Of a stretch of DNA of 64,000 nucleotides, positions 8,286-15,967 are shown piece after piece. Location of the stretch: NCBI GenBank assembly GCA_934131695.1, contig CAKOZV010000002.1, positions 52,709 through 116,708 on the forward strand, read 5' to 3'. The stretch is from an uncultured Bacilli bacterium. Its GTDB lineage: Bacteria; Bacillota_I; Bacilli_A; RF39; UBA660. The translations under genes and the position numbers were made by a program. Each line of letters begins with the position of its first letter. Position 1 is the first letter of the stretch. The notes beneath the pieces were generated by a model that saw only the letters and a list, made by a program, of their open reading frames with translations, was not told the origin of the DNA and ran no database searches.

Positions 8286-8531
8286 ATGAATGATGAACAA
8301 ATAGAAGCTAAAGTAAGAGAAATTATTGATGAGTTACGTCCTTTTCTAGTAAGTGATGGAGGAACTCTTGATTTTGTAAGTTATAAAGATGGTATTGTCT
8401 ATGTCAGTTTAGGTGGTGCTTGTGCTGATTGTGACTTTTTAGACGTTACTTTAAAAGACGGAATTGAACAAATGATAATGAACGAAATAGAAGAAGTTAA
8501 AGAAGTAAGAAATATTAATGAAGAAAATTAA
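8286..8531 (+). CDS. NFU-domain Fe-S cluster carrier
   Basis: 81-residue protein starting MNDEQIEAKVREIID. It is a stand-alone NifU C-terminal (NFU) domain: an amphipathic helix, RPFLVSDGG, then the cluster-binding CADC pair in GGACADCDF, and a final helix with the EEVKEV strand. Such proteins accept a [4Fe-4S] cluster and pass it to target enzymes; the SUF assembly operon of this genome lies at 53966-58834. Start chosen at 8286 because TTGGTGAT lies upstream of it; an ATG at 8268 lies before that site. The last 17 bases overlap the convergent gene. Confidence 0.9.
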   Translation: MNDEQIEAKVREIIDELRPFLVSDGGTLDFVSYKDGIVYVSLGGACADCDFLDVTLKDGIEQMIMNEIEEVKEVRNINEEN

Positions 8532-9441
8532 AGTTTTCTAAGAAATCAATTTGAATTAAAAAACCACTTTCTCTTAAAAGATTATAAAGATAAAATAAGA
8601 AGTCTTCATAATCTTTTATTTTGTCTAAAATATTAATTATTTTATCTTCACTTACTACTCCATTTATAATATCTTCATAACAATCAAAATAGAAACTTGG
8701 AAATAACACTCTAGCCATTAATAAATGTCTTTGATAAGAACTATCTACACTAAGTAATAGTTTTTTTATTTGTCCATCCTGATAACCATAAAAGAATAAA
8801 TCTTTTAAATATTCACTTATATCTCTTACTTTATAATCTATAATAAGAGATAATGGATTATAGAAGTTATTTAAATCATCATTTAGATGAATTCTCTTAT
8901 GACAAATAGTTAAGTTATCTTTACTACTCTTTTTTATAGATTTATTAACTTCACTTAGATAACTAATAGCTACTTCAGCATAACCAATAAAGTAGTCAAT
9001 ACTATTATATAATAAAGGATATTTATCTTTGATATATGGTTTTTGGTACTCAAAATAATCTATTTTTCTACACCATAAATTATACCAGTCACTTCTATTA
9101 AGTATTAGATAATTATTATAATTAATATAAGTATCTTTAATTAAATCTTCTACTATTATCTTTCTATTAAGAAAGTTGTAACAAACAAGAATATAGTTTT
9201 TACCATCTATTAGTGAGGAATAGTTATTAAAAACATTATCTATAATTAAGGATGGATAATTATAATAAGCTAGACTTTTATTTAAACTAACTTGTTCTTT
9301 TATCTCTTGTTCCTGATTATTCACTAAATAAAGAATATATAACTTATCATTTAAATAGAATTTATAATTTACGCCATCTTTAATAATTTCCACTGGATAA
9401 AGGTGATAATAATAATTAAGAAAGTTTTTAATTTTAATCAC
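8515..9441 (-). CDS. Spore coat YutH/CotS-like protein (kinase fold)
   Basis: 308 residues. The central block WYNLWCRKIDYFEYQ resembles the W..lW..KiD.lE segment of YutH, and the later ICHKRIHLNDDL...YNPLSLIIDYKVRDISEYLKDL corresponds to the aminoglycoside-phosphotransferase-like catalytic loop and DFDY-vRDla.yl segment of the CotS/YutH spore coat family. The expected catalytic aspartate of the HGD loop is replaced (HKR), so kinase activity is doubtful. Rich in Tyr, Asn and Leu. With sigG, yunB and ylmC nearby this supports sporulation. Confidence 0.65.
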   Translation of the reverse strand: MIKIKNFLNYYYHLYPVEIIKDGVNYKFYLNDKLYILYLVNNQEQEIKEQVSLNKSLAYYNYPSLIIDNVFNNYSSLIDGKNYILVCYNFLNRKIIVEDLIKDTYINYNNYLILNRSDWYNLWCRKIDYFEYQKPYIKDKYPLLYNSIDYFIGYAEVAISYLSEVNKSIKKSSKDNLTICHKRIHLNDDLNNFYNPLSLIIDYKVRDISEYLKDLFFYGYQDGQIKKLLLSVDSSYQRHLLMARVLFPSFYFDCYEDIINGVVSEDKIINILDKIKDYEDFLFYLYNLLRESGFLIQIDFLENFNFLH

Positions 9442-9466
9442 CTCTATTTAATATTATGAAATGTCA

Positions 9467-9494
9467 CAAAAAAAGAGTACTATTTTTAGTACCC
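9467..9494 (-). terminator. Terminator after the coiled-coil repeat protein gene
   Basis: GGGTACTA and TAGTACTC arms followed by TTTTTTT on the minus strand. It touches the stop codon of the gene that ends at 9494. Confidence 0.75.
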
Positions 9495-11473
9495 TATCTT
9501 CTTCTACTTGTCTTTTCATCGCCAACACCTTTTGGAGTTATAGCAACTAAAACATCATCTTTTTTAGGCATTTGTTCATCTCGACCTTGTATAGGGAGAT
9601 TAACATAAAAGCCATTATAATCTGTATCTACACTTTGCCTTTTAGGTTCAGTTGAAGTTGTTGAAAAACTAGCTAAATAGTCAGCATAATTTATATCACC
9701 TGGCTCTACATGAGAAAGTTTCATTGTAGGATCAGGTGTTTCATCTTTTGATGCAGTTAAATGCTGTAACTCTGTTCTTGCTGCTTCTAATTTTTTTCTT
9801 TCTTCTTGTAAATTATAATCAATCTCTTTTGTTTCAGTCTGCAAAGTTGCTCGTTCAGATTGTAGACGTTCTCTTTCTTTGGCCACTTTACTCTGATTTT
9901 CCCGTTCAATCCTTAACGTTTCTTTATATTTCTTAGCTTCTTCTTCTTCTTTTAAAACAGCCCTTCTATTTTCTTCTATTTGTCTTTGATACTTCAAAGC
10001 TTTCTCCACTTTTTGGTTTAACTCTTCAACAGCTTTTTGTTCTTGTCTTTTTCTTTCTATTTCTTTTTTCATTCTTTCATTTTCTTCTCTATTTCTAGAA
10101 AGTTCATCTTCTTCTTGTTCACGTGCTTGTTTTTCAGCTTCATATTCTCTCTTAGCCTCTTCCTTTGCCTGACGTTTTCTTTCTATTTCATTAATTGATT
10201 CAGCTAATTGAGCAGACAACTCATCAACATTAGGAACAATAGTGTTATTTTGTGTATAAGACGTACTATTAACTGGTGATGATTGTTTACCTGTTAATCT
10301 TCTAGCAAAACTTTCAAGTGCATCATCAGTTAGCGTATCACTAGGGTCAATGCCACTATTTTCCGCAGTAGGAGTGTTTTGGGTAAAAGTTCCTTCTTCA
10401 TTAGGTTTTGATGAATTTTGAAGCCATTCTGGTACATTAAGAGTTGGTTTACTACTAAATATAGATTCATCTAATGGCTGATTTTCTTTGTTGTTTTTTG
10501 ATAAAATTGAAAAACCTTCTGGTACAGTAAATGTTGGTTTACCACTAAAAATAGGTTCACCTAACGTTGGCTTTTCTTTGTTATCTTTTGATAAATCTGA
10601 AGAACTTTCTGATACAGTAATAACTGGTTTTCCTTCATTCAATACAAAGTTTAAATCTTTATTTTTCAAAGGTAAAGATGTATTATTTTTTACTTGTCCA
10701 CTATTTAAAATTTGATCTAACTCTGTTGATTCTAATTTAGTATGATTTTTAATTGGACTAATATTATCAAAGAAATTATCCAATTCAATTTCTTTATTTT
10801 TACCATTTACCTTTTTACTAATTAAATTATCTATTTTTGCATCTTCCTTGTCATCAAATGTTTTAGCATATGATTCAACTTTTTCATCTGTAGCTCCTTT
10901 TAAAGCTTGGTATACTGACTTTTTAATATCTTCCTGTTCTGCTTTAGATACTTCCACATCCCTTTTTATAGGTTTTGCCATACCTTCAAAAGTTTTCTTC
11001 GAAGTAGAAAACACATCATTCATTTGTTTATATGCTTCTACCATTCCAGTCATAGCTTCTTTTCTATACTTCTTTATTACCATTTGTGTAGCTAATTTTC
11101 CAAAATTAACATTTGGAATTTTTAAACTATGTCTGCCATTTTCTATTACTCTTCTGTAATATGTATCAAATGCTGCTATTTTATCTTCTAATATAGCGAC
11201 ATTGGAATCTATTTTAGTAAGAAAAGCTTTTTTATCTTCATCGCTCATAGTAGTAACATTTTTCAATCCAGCGGTTGCTAAAGTCTTAGTCTCTTTTGAT
11301 TGCTTTAACATATTGTTTAAAAAATGTCTTTCTACTTTACCTATAATCATAAAGGCTAAAGCTTGAAATTTAAGCTTTGTTGGAGGAGCTACTGCTACTG
11401 TTTCAATTGGATTATCAATAAGTTCTGCACCAAGTTCTTCCGCCTCTTTTATATTTATTTCTTCTTTAATCAT
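9494..11473 (-). CDS. Large coiled-coil protein with internal repeats, unknown
   Basis: 659 residues, family not recognised. Residues 1-210 are helical and alanine/lysine-rich, with no signal peptide. The middle (about 265-360) is Ser/Asn/Pro-rich and holds three related ~30-residue units with the core [GS]KP-[TV]-x-x-V-[PS]-E followed by a serine-rich stretch and L-x-E-x-I-F. Residues ~420-590 form a long charged coiled coil rich in Glu, Lys, Arg and Gln. The C-terminus is basic (TSRRR). It might be a scaffold or cytoskeleton-like protein. It is followed by its own terminator and preceded closely by a DUF1292 gene. Confidence 0.7.
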   Translation of the reverse strand: MIKEEINIKEAEELGAELIDNPIETVAVAPPTKLKFQALAFMIIGKVERHFLNNMLKQSKETKTLATAGLKNVTTMSDEDKKAFLTKIDSNVAILEDKIAAFDTYYRRVIENGRHSLKIPNVNFGKLATQMVIKKYRKEAMTGMVEAYKQMNDVFSTSKKTFEGMAKPIKRDVEVSKAEQEDIKKSVYQALKGATDEKVESYAKTFDDKEDAKIDNLISKKVNGKNKEIELDNFFDNISPIKNHTKLESTELDQILNSGQVKNNTSLPLKNKDLNFVLNEGKPVITVSESSSDLSKDNKEKPTLGEPIFSGKPTFTVPEGFSILSKNNKENQPLDESIFSSKPTLNVPEWLQNSSKPNEEGTFTQNTPTAENSGIDPSDTLTDDALESFARRLTGKQSSPVNSTSYTQNNTIVPNVDELSAQLAESINEIERKRQAKEEAKREYEAEKQAREQEEDELSRNREENERMKKEIERKRQEQKAVEELNQKVEKALKYQRQIEENRRAVLKEEEEAKKYKETLRIERENQSKVAKERERLQSERATLQTETKEIDYNLQEERKKLEAARTELQHLTASKDETPDPTMKLSHVEPGDINYADYLASFSTTSTEPKRQSVDTDYNGFYVNLPIQGRDEQMPKKDDVLVAITPKGVGDEKTSRRR

Positions 11474-11491
11474 AATTTATGCCTCCAACCA

Positions 11492-11755
11492 TTATTGAGA
11501 TAACTTGCGTAATACGTCTTTTACCCTATTCCATTCTTCTTCATTATCAACTCCAAATAACTGTGGAGTTCCACCATTTCTTTCAACACGAGATACATAA
11601 ACAGTAACATTACCATTTGCATCTTTTTCATTCTTTGTGTAAACTACGTATTCTTTTTTTGTATCTTTAAATTCAAAAGCAATAACTACTTCTACTTCAT
11701 CAATAGAACCATCTTCTTGCACAATTGACATAATTTTTTTATTTTCATTTTCCAT
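11492..11755 (-). CDS. DUF1292 protein (YrzB-like)
   Basis: 87 residues: SIVQEDGSIDEVEVVIAFEF, then KKEYVVYTKN and a C-terminal helix EEEWNRVKDVL. This is the layout of the DUF1292/YrzB family of small acidic proteins, widespread in Bacillota and usually near the holliday-junction resolvase gene; here it is next to a coiled-coil protein instead. No function is established. AGGAAG lies before the start, and the gap to the next gene is 18 bases, so the two are probably co-transcribed. Confidence 0.8.
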   Translation of the reverse strand: MENENKKIMSIVQEDGSIDEVEVVIAFEFKDTKKEYVVYTKNEKDANGNVTVYVSRVERNGGTPQLFGVDNEEEWNRVKDVLRKLSQ

Positions 11756-11841
11756 CTTTTTCTTCCTCCCTCGCTATTCTACAACATAATATTACCATAA
11801 AAAAGGAAAAATAGAAAGTTTTTTTTCCATTCTTGTACTAT

Positions 11842-12117
11842 TTAGTGTTTTTTTATCTTTCTAATTAAGAAATAATGACAACCATAAGCACAATAGTTTT
11901 TAATATAATTATCTAAATCTTTAATATCATTTATACAATTTCTATTTTTATTATTACTATCATAATAACCTTTTAATCTTAATTTATCATAAGCAAAATC
12001 ACCAAAAATATAGTCATAGGGCTCAAAATAATCTGTTAATAAAGAATCAACTAATTCTTTATTAACATATTCACTACCTTTAACTATCTCATATTTATTA
12101 TTAAAAAACTCTATCAT
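11842..12117 (-). CDS. yutD: YutD-family protein
   Basis: 91 residues. The core YDYIFGDFAYDKLRLKGYY corresponds to the highly conserved YDYIvGDw...LRLKGFy of YutD (DUF1027), a small Bacillota protein of unknown biochemical function. The C-terminal part with CAYGCHYFLIRK is also typical. It starts MIEFFNNKYEIV after GAGGAAAT. The neighbouring yunB and YutH-like genes belong to the same genomic neighbourhood (yun/yut) in Bacillus. Confidence 0.8.
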   Translation of the reverse strand: MIEFFNNKYEIVKGSEYVNKELVDSLLTDYFEPYDYIFGDFAYDKLRLKGYYDSNNKNRNCINDIKDLDNYIKNYCAYGCHYFLIRKIKKH

Positions 12118-12142
12118 ACAATTTCCTCTTTCTTATTATATT

Positions 12143-12877
12143 CTAACTTATATTAGAGTTTTTTTCTAGTCCTCCTTGATAATATAGTGGTACTTTTCCT
12201 TGAATAAGTTCTGTAACAAGAGGTATATTTGATGATACTTTTACTTCTTTAGAGGTATGAGGAAGAGTTATCTGCTCTGTTATTTCTACTATAATAGACA
12301 GTTCAACTAAAGCATTATTAAAACCATAGGAGTTTACCTTTACCTCTAAATTGCTTTTAACGCTTCCCACAAAAGAAAACCTAATAGGAATAGACATAGT
12401 AGTATTTATAAGTAAAGAATTACCTGTTAGACTTCCTATTGGTATATCACAAACTATTCCATTTTTTAGATAGATATAATTTTTACCCTTAAGTCCATCA
12501 GATAATGAAATATTTTTAGTATCTCCTCTTTCTATTTCAAGTAATCTATCAGTAACATTCTTATTTATTTTATTCAAAATAGTATTAACTTCTTTAGAAT
12601 TGTAATCAATGAATTCTATTTCTTTGGAATCATTCTTAACTATCTTATATAAGTTTTCTTTAGTAAAATCATAGTTTCTAATTACATCATTTAAAATAGT
12701 AGTTGCTACTCTTTTAGTTTCAATAGATGCATAACTAGTTATTGATTCTTCTAAATGTTTACCAGCTTTAAAGATAATAATTATTGTTAATATAAATGAG
12801 AAGAAAATAGTTCCTAATAAAAAAGAAATGGGATTAGATTTCTTTCTTCTCTTTAAATGTAGTCTTCTAGAATTCAT
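12143..12877 (-). CDS. yunB: Sporulation protein YunB
   Basis: 244 residues. A basic N-terminus (RRLHLKRRKK) leads to one transmembrane helix at ~18-40, then an extracytoplasmic domain ending in the conserved LPHTSKEVKVSSNIPLV-TE-IQG-VP segment of YunB. In Bacillus yunB is expressed in the mother cell under sigma E and is needed for efficient sporulation. The start overlaps the stop of ylmC by four bases, so the two are translated together. Confidence 0.88.
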   Translation of the reverse strand: MNSRRLHLKRRKKSNPISFLLGTIFFSFILTIIIIFKAGKHLEESITSYASIETKRVATTILNDVIRNYDFTKENLYKIVKNDSKEIEFIDYNSKEVNTILNKINKNVTDRLLEIERGDTKNISLSDGLKGKNYIYLKNGIVCDIPIGSLTGNSLLINTTMSIPIRFSFVGSVKSNLEVKVNSYGFNNALVELSIIVEITEQITLPHTSKEVKVSSNIPLVTELIQGKVPLYYQGGLEKNSNIS

Positions 12878-13104
12878 TCTAATCTTACTAGGATAACATC
12901 TTCTCCTATCCTTTCAATATTCTTCCAAGATATTTCTTCTTCCACCCCTCTATTCATGAAAGATAGCATTTTCTTATTAGGTTCTACTACTAAAGAAACA
13001 ATAGCACCACTTATTTGATCTATTTTAACATCAATTATATTACCTACATTTCTACCATCCATTGTATTTACTATATCTTTATTTTGTAAATCTGATAATC
13101 TCAC
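12874..13104 (-). CDS. PRC-barrel sporulation protein YlmC/YmxH
   Basis: 76 residues starting with a GTG at 13104 (MRLSDLQNKDIV) that is well placed behind AGGTGAT; the frame extends to 13113. The LSDLQNKDIVNTMDGRNVGNI-D-K-D block is the PRC-barrel typical of YlmC/YmxH. These small proteins are conserved in spore formers and their function is poorly known. Forms an operon with yunB (four-base overlap) and lies just after sigG and its terminator. Confidence 0.85.
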   Translation of the reverse strand: MRLSDLQNKDIVNTMDGRNVGNIIDVKIDQISGAIVSLVVEPNKKMLSFMNRGVEEEISWKNIERIGEDVILVRLE

Positions 13105-13129
13105 TATTATCACCTATTTATTTTTATGT

Positions 13130-13161
13130 AAAAAAAAGAAATACTATTCTATTTTAGTATT
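13130..13161 (-). terminator. Terminator of sigG
   Basis: AATACTA and TAGTATT arms, then TCTTTTTTTT on the minus strand, overlapping the last codons of sigG. It separates sigG from ylmC-yunB. Confidence 0.7.
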
Positions 13162-13922
13162 CTCTTTAACTGTTTAACAGCATTTTTTTCAAGTCTTGAT
13201 ACTTGAGCCTGACTAATGGATAAGTCTTCTGCTACTTCCATTTGGGTTTTACCAATAATGAATCTCTCTTCTAGTATTTGTTGACATCTATCAGATAACA
13301 TAGTAATAGCATCATTAGTAGCTAGCCGATTTTCCATCTCACTCCCCGTTTGTCTTTTATCTTCTATTTGATCATATAAATAGATAGTATCTCCTCCATC
13401 ACTATAGATTGGTTCAAACATAGAAACTGGATCTCTTAATGACTCTAGAGCATTCACTACATCATAAGTTGTACAATCTAGTTTTTTGCTTATCTCTTCA
13501 CAAGATGGTTCTTTCCCATTAGTTAAAACATATTCTTCTTTATATTTTAAGGCTTTATATGCTAAATCCTTAGTAGAACGACTTACTCTTATACTATTAT
13601 TATCTCTTAAATAACGTCTAATCTCTCCAATAATCATCGGTACAGCATAGGTTGAAAACTTAACATTCTGTTCCAAATCAAAATTATCAATAGACTTAAC
13701 AAGTCCAATACATCCAACTTGAAATAAATCATCTAAGTTCTCATTATAATTTTTGAATCTTTTTAAAATACTTAAGACTAACTTTAAATTACCTTCTACC
13801 AAATCATTTCTAGCAAAAGGATTAGTTTTAATATTTTTAAAGAGTTCTGTCATCTCTTCACTAGTTAATACTTTTAAATTTCTTGTATCTACTCCACTAA
13901 TTTCTACTTTATAGTTTGACAT
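13149..13922 (-). CDS. sigG: Forespore sigma factor G
   Basis: 257 residues. The N-terminal KVEISGVDTRNLKVLT matches the short conserved head specific to sigma G. Region 2 (NLDDLFQVGCIGLVKSIDNFD, KFSTYAVPMIIGEIRRYLRD), region 3 and region 4 (ERFIIGKTQMEVAEDLSISQAQVSRLEKNAVKQLK) follow. Sigma G directs late forespore transcription. This is the strongest sign that the organism sporulates. ATG preceded by AAGGTGAT. A terminator follows directly. In Bacillus sigG is near spoIIG, which is not in this window. Confidence 0.93.
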   Translation of the reverse strand: MSNYKVEISGVDTRNLKVLTSEEMTELFKNIKTNPFARNDLVEGNLKLVLSILKRFKNYNENLDDLFQVGCIGLVKSIDNFDLEQNVKFSTYAVPMIIGEIRRYLRDNNSIRVSRSTKDLAYKALKYKEEYVLTNGKEPSCEEISKKLDCTTYDVVNALESLRDPVSMFEPIYSDGGDTIYLYDQIEDKRQTGSEMENRLATNDAITMLSDRCQQILEERFIIGKTQMEVAEDLSISQAQVSRLEKNAVKQLKRILK

Positions 13923-13964
13923 TTTATCACCTTTCTATCTTATAATGATAGAAAGATAATTTTT

Positions 13965-14807
13965 TTATACATATTTTTGGAATTCTCTTGGTAATTTACT
14001 CTCAAATGTATATTTTTTCTTATTATTTGGATTAGTTAAAACTATTTTAGAAGCATGTAGTAATAATCTTTTAGCTTTAATATCACTAGTATATTTTGTA
14101 TCACCTACAATTGGATATCCTAAATATGATAGAACTGCTCTTATTTGATTTTTTCTACCCGTCTTAATATTTACTTTTACTAAGGCATAATTTTTCTTTT
14201 CTTTTAATACTGTTATAGAAGTAATTGCTTTCTTACCACTTTTATCATTAGTAACATGTACTTTATAATTATTATCTTCTTTTAAATAACATGTATAATT
14301 AGTATATGACTTTATTCCTTTTGGTACTACTGCTATATATTCTCTATCTTCTATTAAGTTATTCCAATCATTTTGTAATAGTTCTTTTATTCTTTCATCT
14401 TTTACAAAGATTACTACTCCTGATGTATCTTTATCTAGACGGTGTAGGATAAATATTTTATCTTTACTATTTCTTTCTTTAATAAATTGACGCATCATAT
14501 GATAAGCTGTTTTTTCTTTTTCTTTAGTAGTTGCTATTGTTAATAAATGTGCTGGTTTTTCTATTACTAAAAAGTATTCATCTTCATAAAGTATCTTTAA
14601 AGGACTCTTCTTATGAGTCTTATAATCTTTTCTAATTTCAATAATATCATTTTTCTTTACTTTGTAGTTATAAGCAGTAATTGATTTACCATTTACAAAA
14701 ACACTATTATTTTTTAGATATGATTTTAATTTTTTATGACTTTGTTCGTTAAATAATTTTAATATTGTTTCTAACAATAATCCTTCTTCTTCGACTTTTT
14801 TATACAT
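13965..14807 (-). CDS. RluA-family pseudouridine synthase
   Basis: 280 residues. An N-terminal S4-like RNA-binding domain (residues 1-60, with KSYLKNNSVFVNGKSI) is followed by the RluA catalytic domain with HRLDKDTSGVVIF, whose aspartate is the nucleophile, and the GRKNQIRAVLSYLGYPIVGD block. It isomerises uridine in rRNA or tRNA; the target position cannot be told. Stands alone, 42 bases upstream of sigG on the same strand. Confidence 0.88.
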   Translation of the reverse strand: MYKKVEEEGLLLETILKLFNEQSHKKLKSYLKNNSVFVNGKSITAYNYKVKKNDIIEIRKDYKTHKKSPLKILYEDEYFLVIEKPAHLLTIATTKEKEKTAYHMMRQFIKERNSKDKIFILHRLDKDTSGVVIFVKDERIKELLQNDWNNLIEDREYIAVVPKGIKSYTNYTCYLKEDNNYKVHVTNDKSGKKAITSITVLKEKKNYALVKVNIKTGRKNQIRAVLSYLGYPIVGDTKYTSDIKAKRLLLHASKIVLTNPNNKKKYTFESKLPREFQKYV

Positions 14808-14876
14808 AAAAGCACCTCTTTTCTTAGAAGATTATAGCAAAAGATGAAATTTATCACAATATTTTTTAAAAAAAGC

Positions 14877-14905
14877 TTGATTTTTAATCACATCTTTGCT
14901 ATTCT
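14877..14905 (+). promoter_or_regulatory. Upstream promoter of the tRNA-Ile/Asn/Glu operon
   Basis: TTGATT, 17-base spacer, TATTCT. With the second promoter at 14949 it gives a tandem pair upstream of the tRNAs. Confidence 0.45.
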
Positions 14906-14948
14906 AAGTATGCAAGTCGGAAATATATTACAAAATTTAAAAAAAGAC

Positions 14949-14977
14949 TTGATTTATGAAACATTTTATTGTAATAT
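14949..14977 (+). promoter_or_regulatory. Proximal promoter of the tRNA-Ile/Asn/Glu operon
   Basis: TTGATT (14949-14954), 17-base spacer, TAATAT (14972-14977), about 24 bases before tRNA-Ile. Confidence 0.65.
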
Positions 14978-15000
14978 TAAATTGTTCTGTTTGAAAGAAC

Positions 15001-15077
15001 GGGCTTGTAGCTCAGTTGGTTAGAGCGCTCGCTTGATAAGCGAGAGGTCACAGGTTCAAGTCCTGTCAGGCCCACCA
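15001..15077 (+). tRNA. tRNA-Ile(GAT)
   Basis: Acceptor GGGCTTG/CAGGCCC, anticodon loop TTGATAA (GAT), encoded CCA. Confidence 0.95.
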
Positions 15078-15084
15078 TTAAGAT

Positions 15085-15161
15085 GCCTCAATAGCTCAGT
15101 TGGTTAGAGCACTTGACTGTTAATCAAGGGGTCCTAGGTTCAAGTCCTAGTTGAGGCGCCA
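15085..15161 (+). tRNA. tRNA-Asn(GTT)
   Basis: Acceptor GCCTCAA/TTGAGGC, anticodon loop CTGTTAA (GTT), G discriminator, encoded CCA. Confidence 0.95.
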
Positions 15162-15169
15162 TTTTTTTT

Positions 15170-15246
15170 GGCCAGTTGGTGAAGTGGCTTAACACACTGC
15201 CCTTTCACGGCAGCATTCACGGATTCGAATTCCGTACTGGTCACCA
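15170..15246 (+). tRNA. tRNA-Glu(TTC)
   Basis: Acceptor GGCCAGT/ACTGGTC, anticodon loop CTTTCAC (TTC), encoded CCA. Eight T residues precede it, within the spacer. Confidence 0.95.
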
Positions 15247-15256
15247 TAATGATTAC

Positions 15257-15286
15257 AAAGCCTTATTTTCAAGGCTTTTTATTTTA
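15257..15286 (+). terminator. Terminator of the tRNA-Ile/Asn/Glu operon
   Basis: AAAGCCTT and AAGGCTTT arms with a six-base loop, then TTATTTT. Confidence 0.75.
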
Positions 15287-15305
15287 AATTTCATTTACCA
15301 AGTGC

Positions 15306-15334
15306 TTGCTAAAAGTATGGTTTTATGCTACTAT
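15306..15334 (+). promoter_or_regulatory. Promoter of the antitoxin-like small RNA
   Basis: TTGCTA (15306-15311), 17-base spacer ending in TGC (extended -10), TACTAT (15329-15334). It reads toward the convergent peptide gene. Confidence 0.65.
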
Positions 15335-15340
15335 ATATAT

Positions 15341-15450
15341 AGATGAAGGAAACTTCATATAATAAAAAAGGAAATACTTAATATCCAATGTTTGAGTACT
15401 TACCTTAATTGGGGTTTGCACACAATCTATTAGATTGAGTGCTTTTTTAT
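15341..15450 (+). ncRNA. Antitoxin-like small RNA, copy 1
   Basis: About 110 bases between promoter and terminator with no ORF. Visible parts are an ATGAAG-GAAA-CTTCAT tetraloop hairpin (15343-15358), an AT-rich linker ending AAAAAAGGAAATACTT, a TTAATTGGGGTTTG segment and the terminator stem. It runs convergent to a 24-codon hydrophobic peptide gene, and its sequence is antisense to the predicted 3' part of that mRNA, as in txpA/RatA and bsrG/SR4. A second copy with the same hairpin and core motifs lies at 41124-41248 on the minus strand. No database family was recognised. Confidence 0.65.
15418..15450 (+). terminator. Terminator of the antitoxin-like RNA
   Basis: GCACacAATCT and AGATTgaGTGC arms followed by TTTTTTAT on the plus strand. 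There is no T-run on the other strand, so the convergent transcript is not stopped here. Confidence 0.75.
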
Positions 15451-15457
15451 TTTATGA

Positions 15458-15532
15458 CTACTTATAAAGTAGGCCAATTAGTAACATTATAATTACTACT
15501 AATAATGATATTAATAAATTTTTTTTAGACAT
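15458..15532 (-). CDS. Candidate type I toxin peptide (24 aa)
   Basis: A 24-codon frame too short for usual gene calling. It begins MSKKN and continues as a single hydrophobic helix (LLISLLVVIIMLLIGLL) ending in YK, the form of membrane-active type I toxins. AGGAGG lies nine bases before the ATG. In the predicted mRNA this site is buried in a hairpin (GCCTT.CTTC upstream pairs with GAAGGAGGC), and the 5' end could pair with the 3' end through a perfect 13-base inverted repeat (15371-15383 and 15580-15592). Both are features of type I toxin mRNAs. The convergent small RNA would be the antitoxin. Inference from architecture; no toxicity is shown. Confidence 0.65.
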   Translation of the reverse strand: MSKKNLLISLLVVIIMLLIGLLYK

Positions 15533-15599
15533 AATATCAAGCCTCCTTCCTTTAAAAGAAGAAAGGCAAGCACTCTAACTATTAAGTATTTCAAGTGCT

Positions 15600-15628
15600 A
15601 TTATACTATTTATAATCATGCTAAACAA
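15600..15628 (-). promoter_or_regulatory. Promoter of the toxin-like mRNA
   Basis: Minus-strand TTGTTT (15628-15623), 17-base spacer, TATAAT (15605-15600). Transcription would start near 15593, giving a ~60-base structured leader before the peptide ORF. Confidence 0.65.
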
Positions 15629-15741
15629 TAAAAGAGAAAAGTTTTAATATTTTCCGTATTATTGTAAAAAGGAAATTAAATAAAAAAACAACTTATCTTT
15701 TAATTTAATTAGTTCAATTTCACTTTTTCTTTGTAAAAGTG

Positions 15742-15770
15742 TTGACATCACTTTTATTTTACGGTAATAT
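15742..15770 (+). promoter_or_regulatory. Promoter of tRNA-Ser(GCT)
   Basis: TTGACA (15742-15747), 17-base spacer, TAATAT (15765-15770). Confidence 0.75.
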
Positions 15771-15790
15771 TATAACTACGGAAGCAATTT

Positions 15791-15881
15791 GGAGACATAC
15801 TCAAGAGGCTGAAGAGGCTCCCCTGCTAAGGGAGTAGGATGGGTAACTGTCGCGAGGGTTCAAATCCCTCTGTCTCCGCCA
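15791..15881 (+). tRNA. tRNA-Ser(GCT)
   Basis: Class II tRNA with long variable arm, anticodon loop CTGCTAA (GCT), acceptor GGAGACA/TGTCTCC, encoded CCA. Monocistronic with its own promoter and terminator. Confidence 0.95.
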
Positions 15882-15891
15882 TTTAGAATTT

Positions 15892-15910
15892 AAAACCCTT
15901 ATGGGTTTTT
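15892..15910 (+). terminator. Terminator of tRNA-Ser
   Basis: AAAACCC and GGGTTTTT arms around TTAT. Confidence 0.6.
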
Positions 15911-15925
15911 ATCTTATTTATAAGT

Positions 15926-15967
15926 AAAAAAGTCATAAATATCAAGTTGATATCTACGACTTTTTTT
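15926..15967 (-). terminator. Terminator of the CtpE-like ATPase gene (possibly bidirectional)
   Basis: Stem AAGTCGTAGATATCA / TGATATTTATGACTT with T-runs on both strands, at the 3' end of the ATPase gene. Confidence 0.65.
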
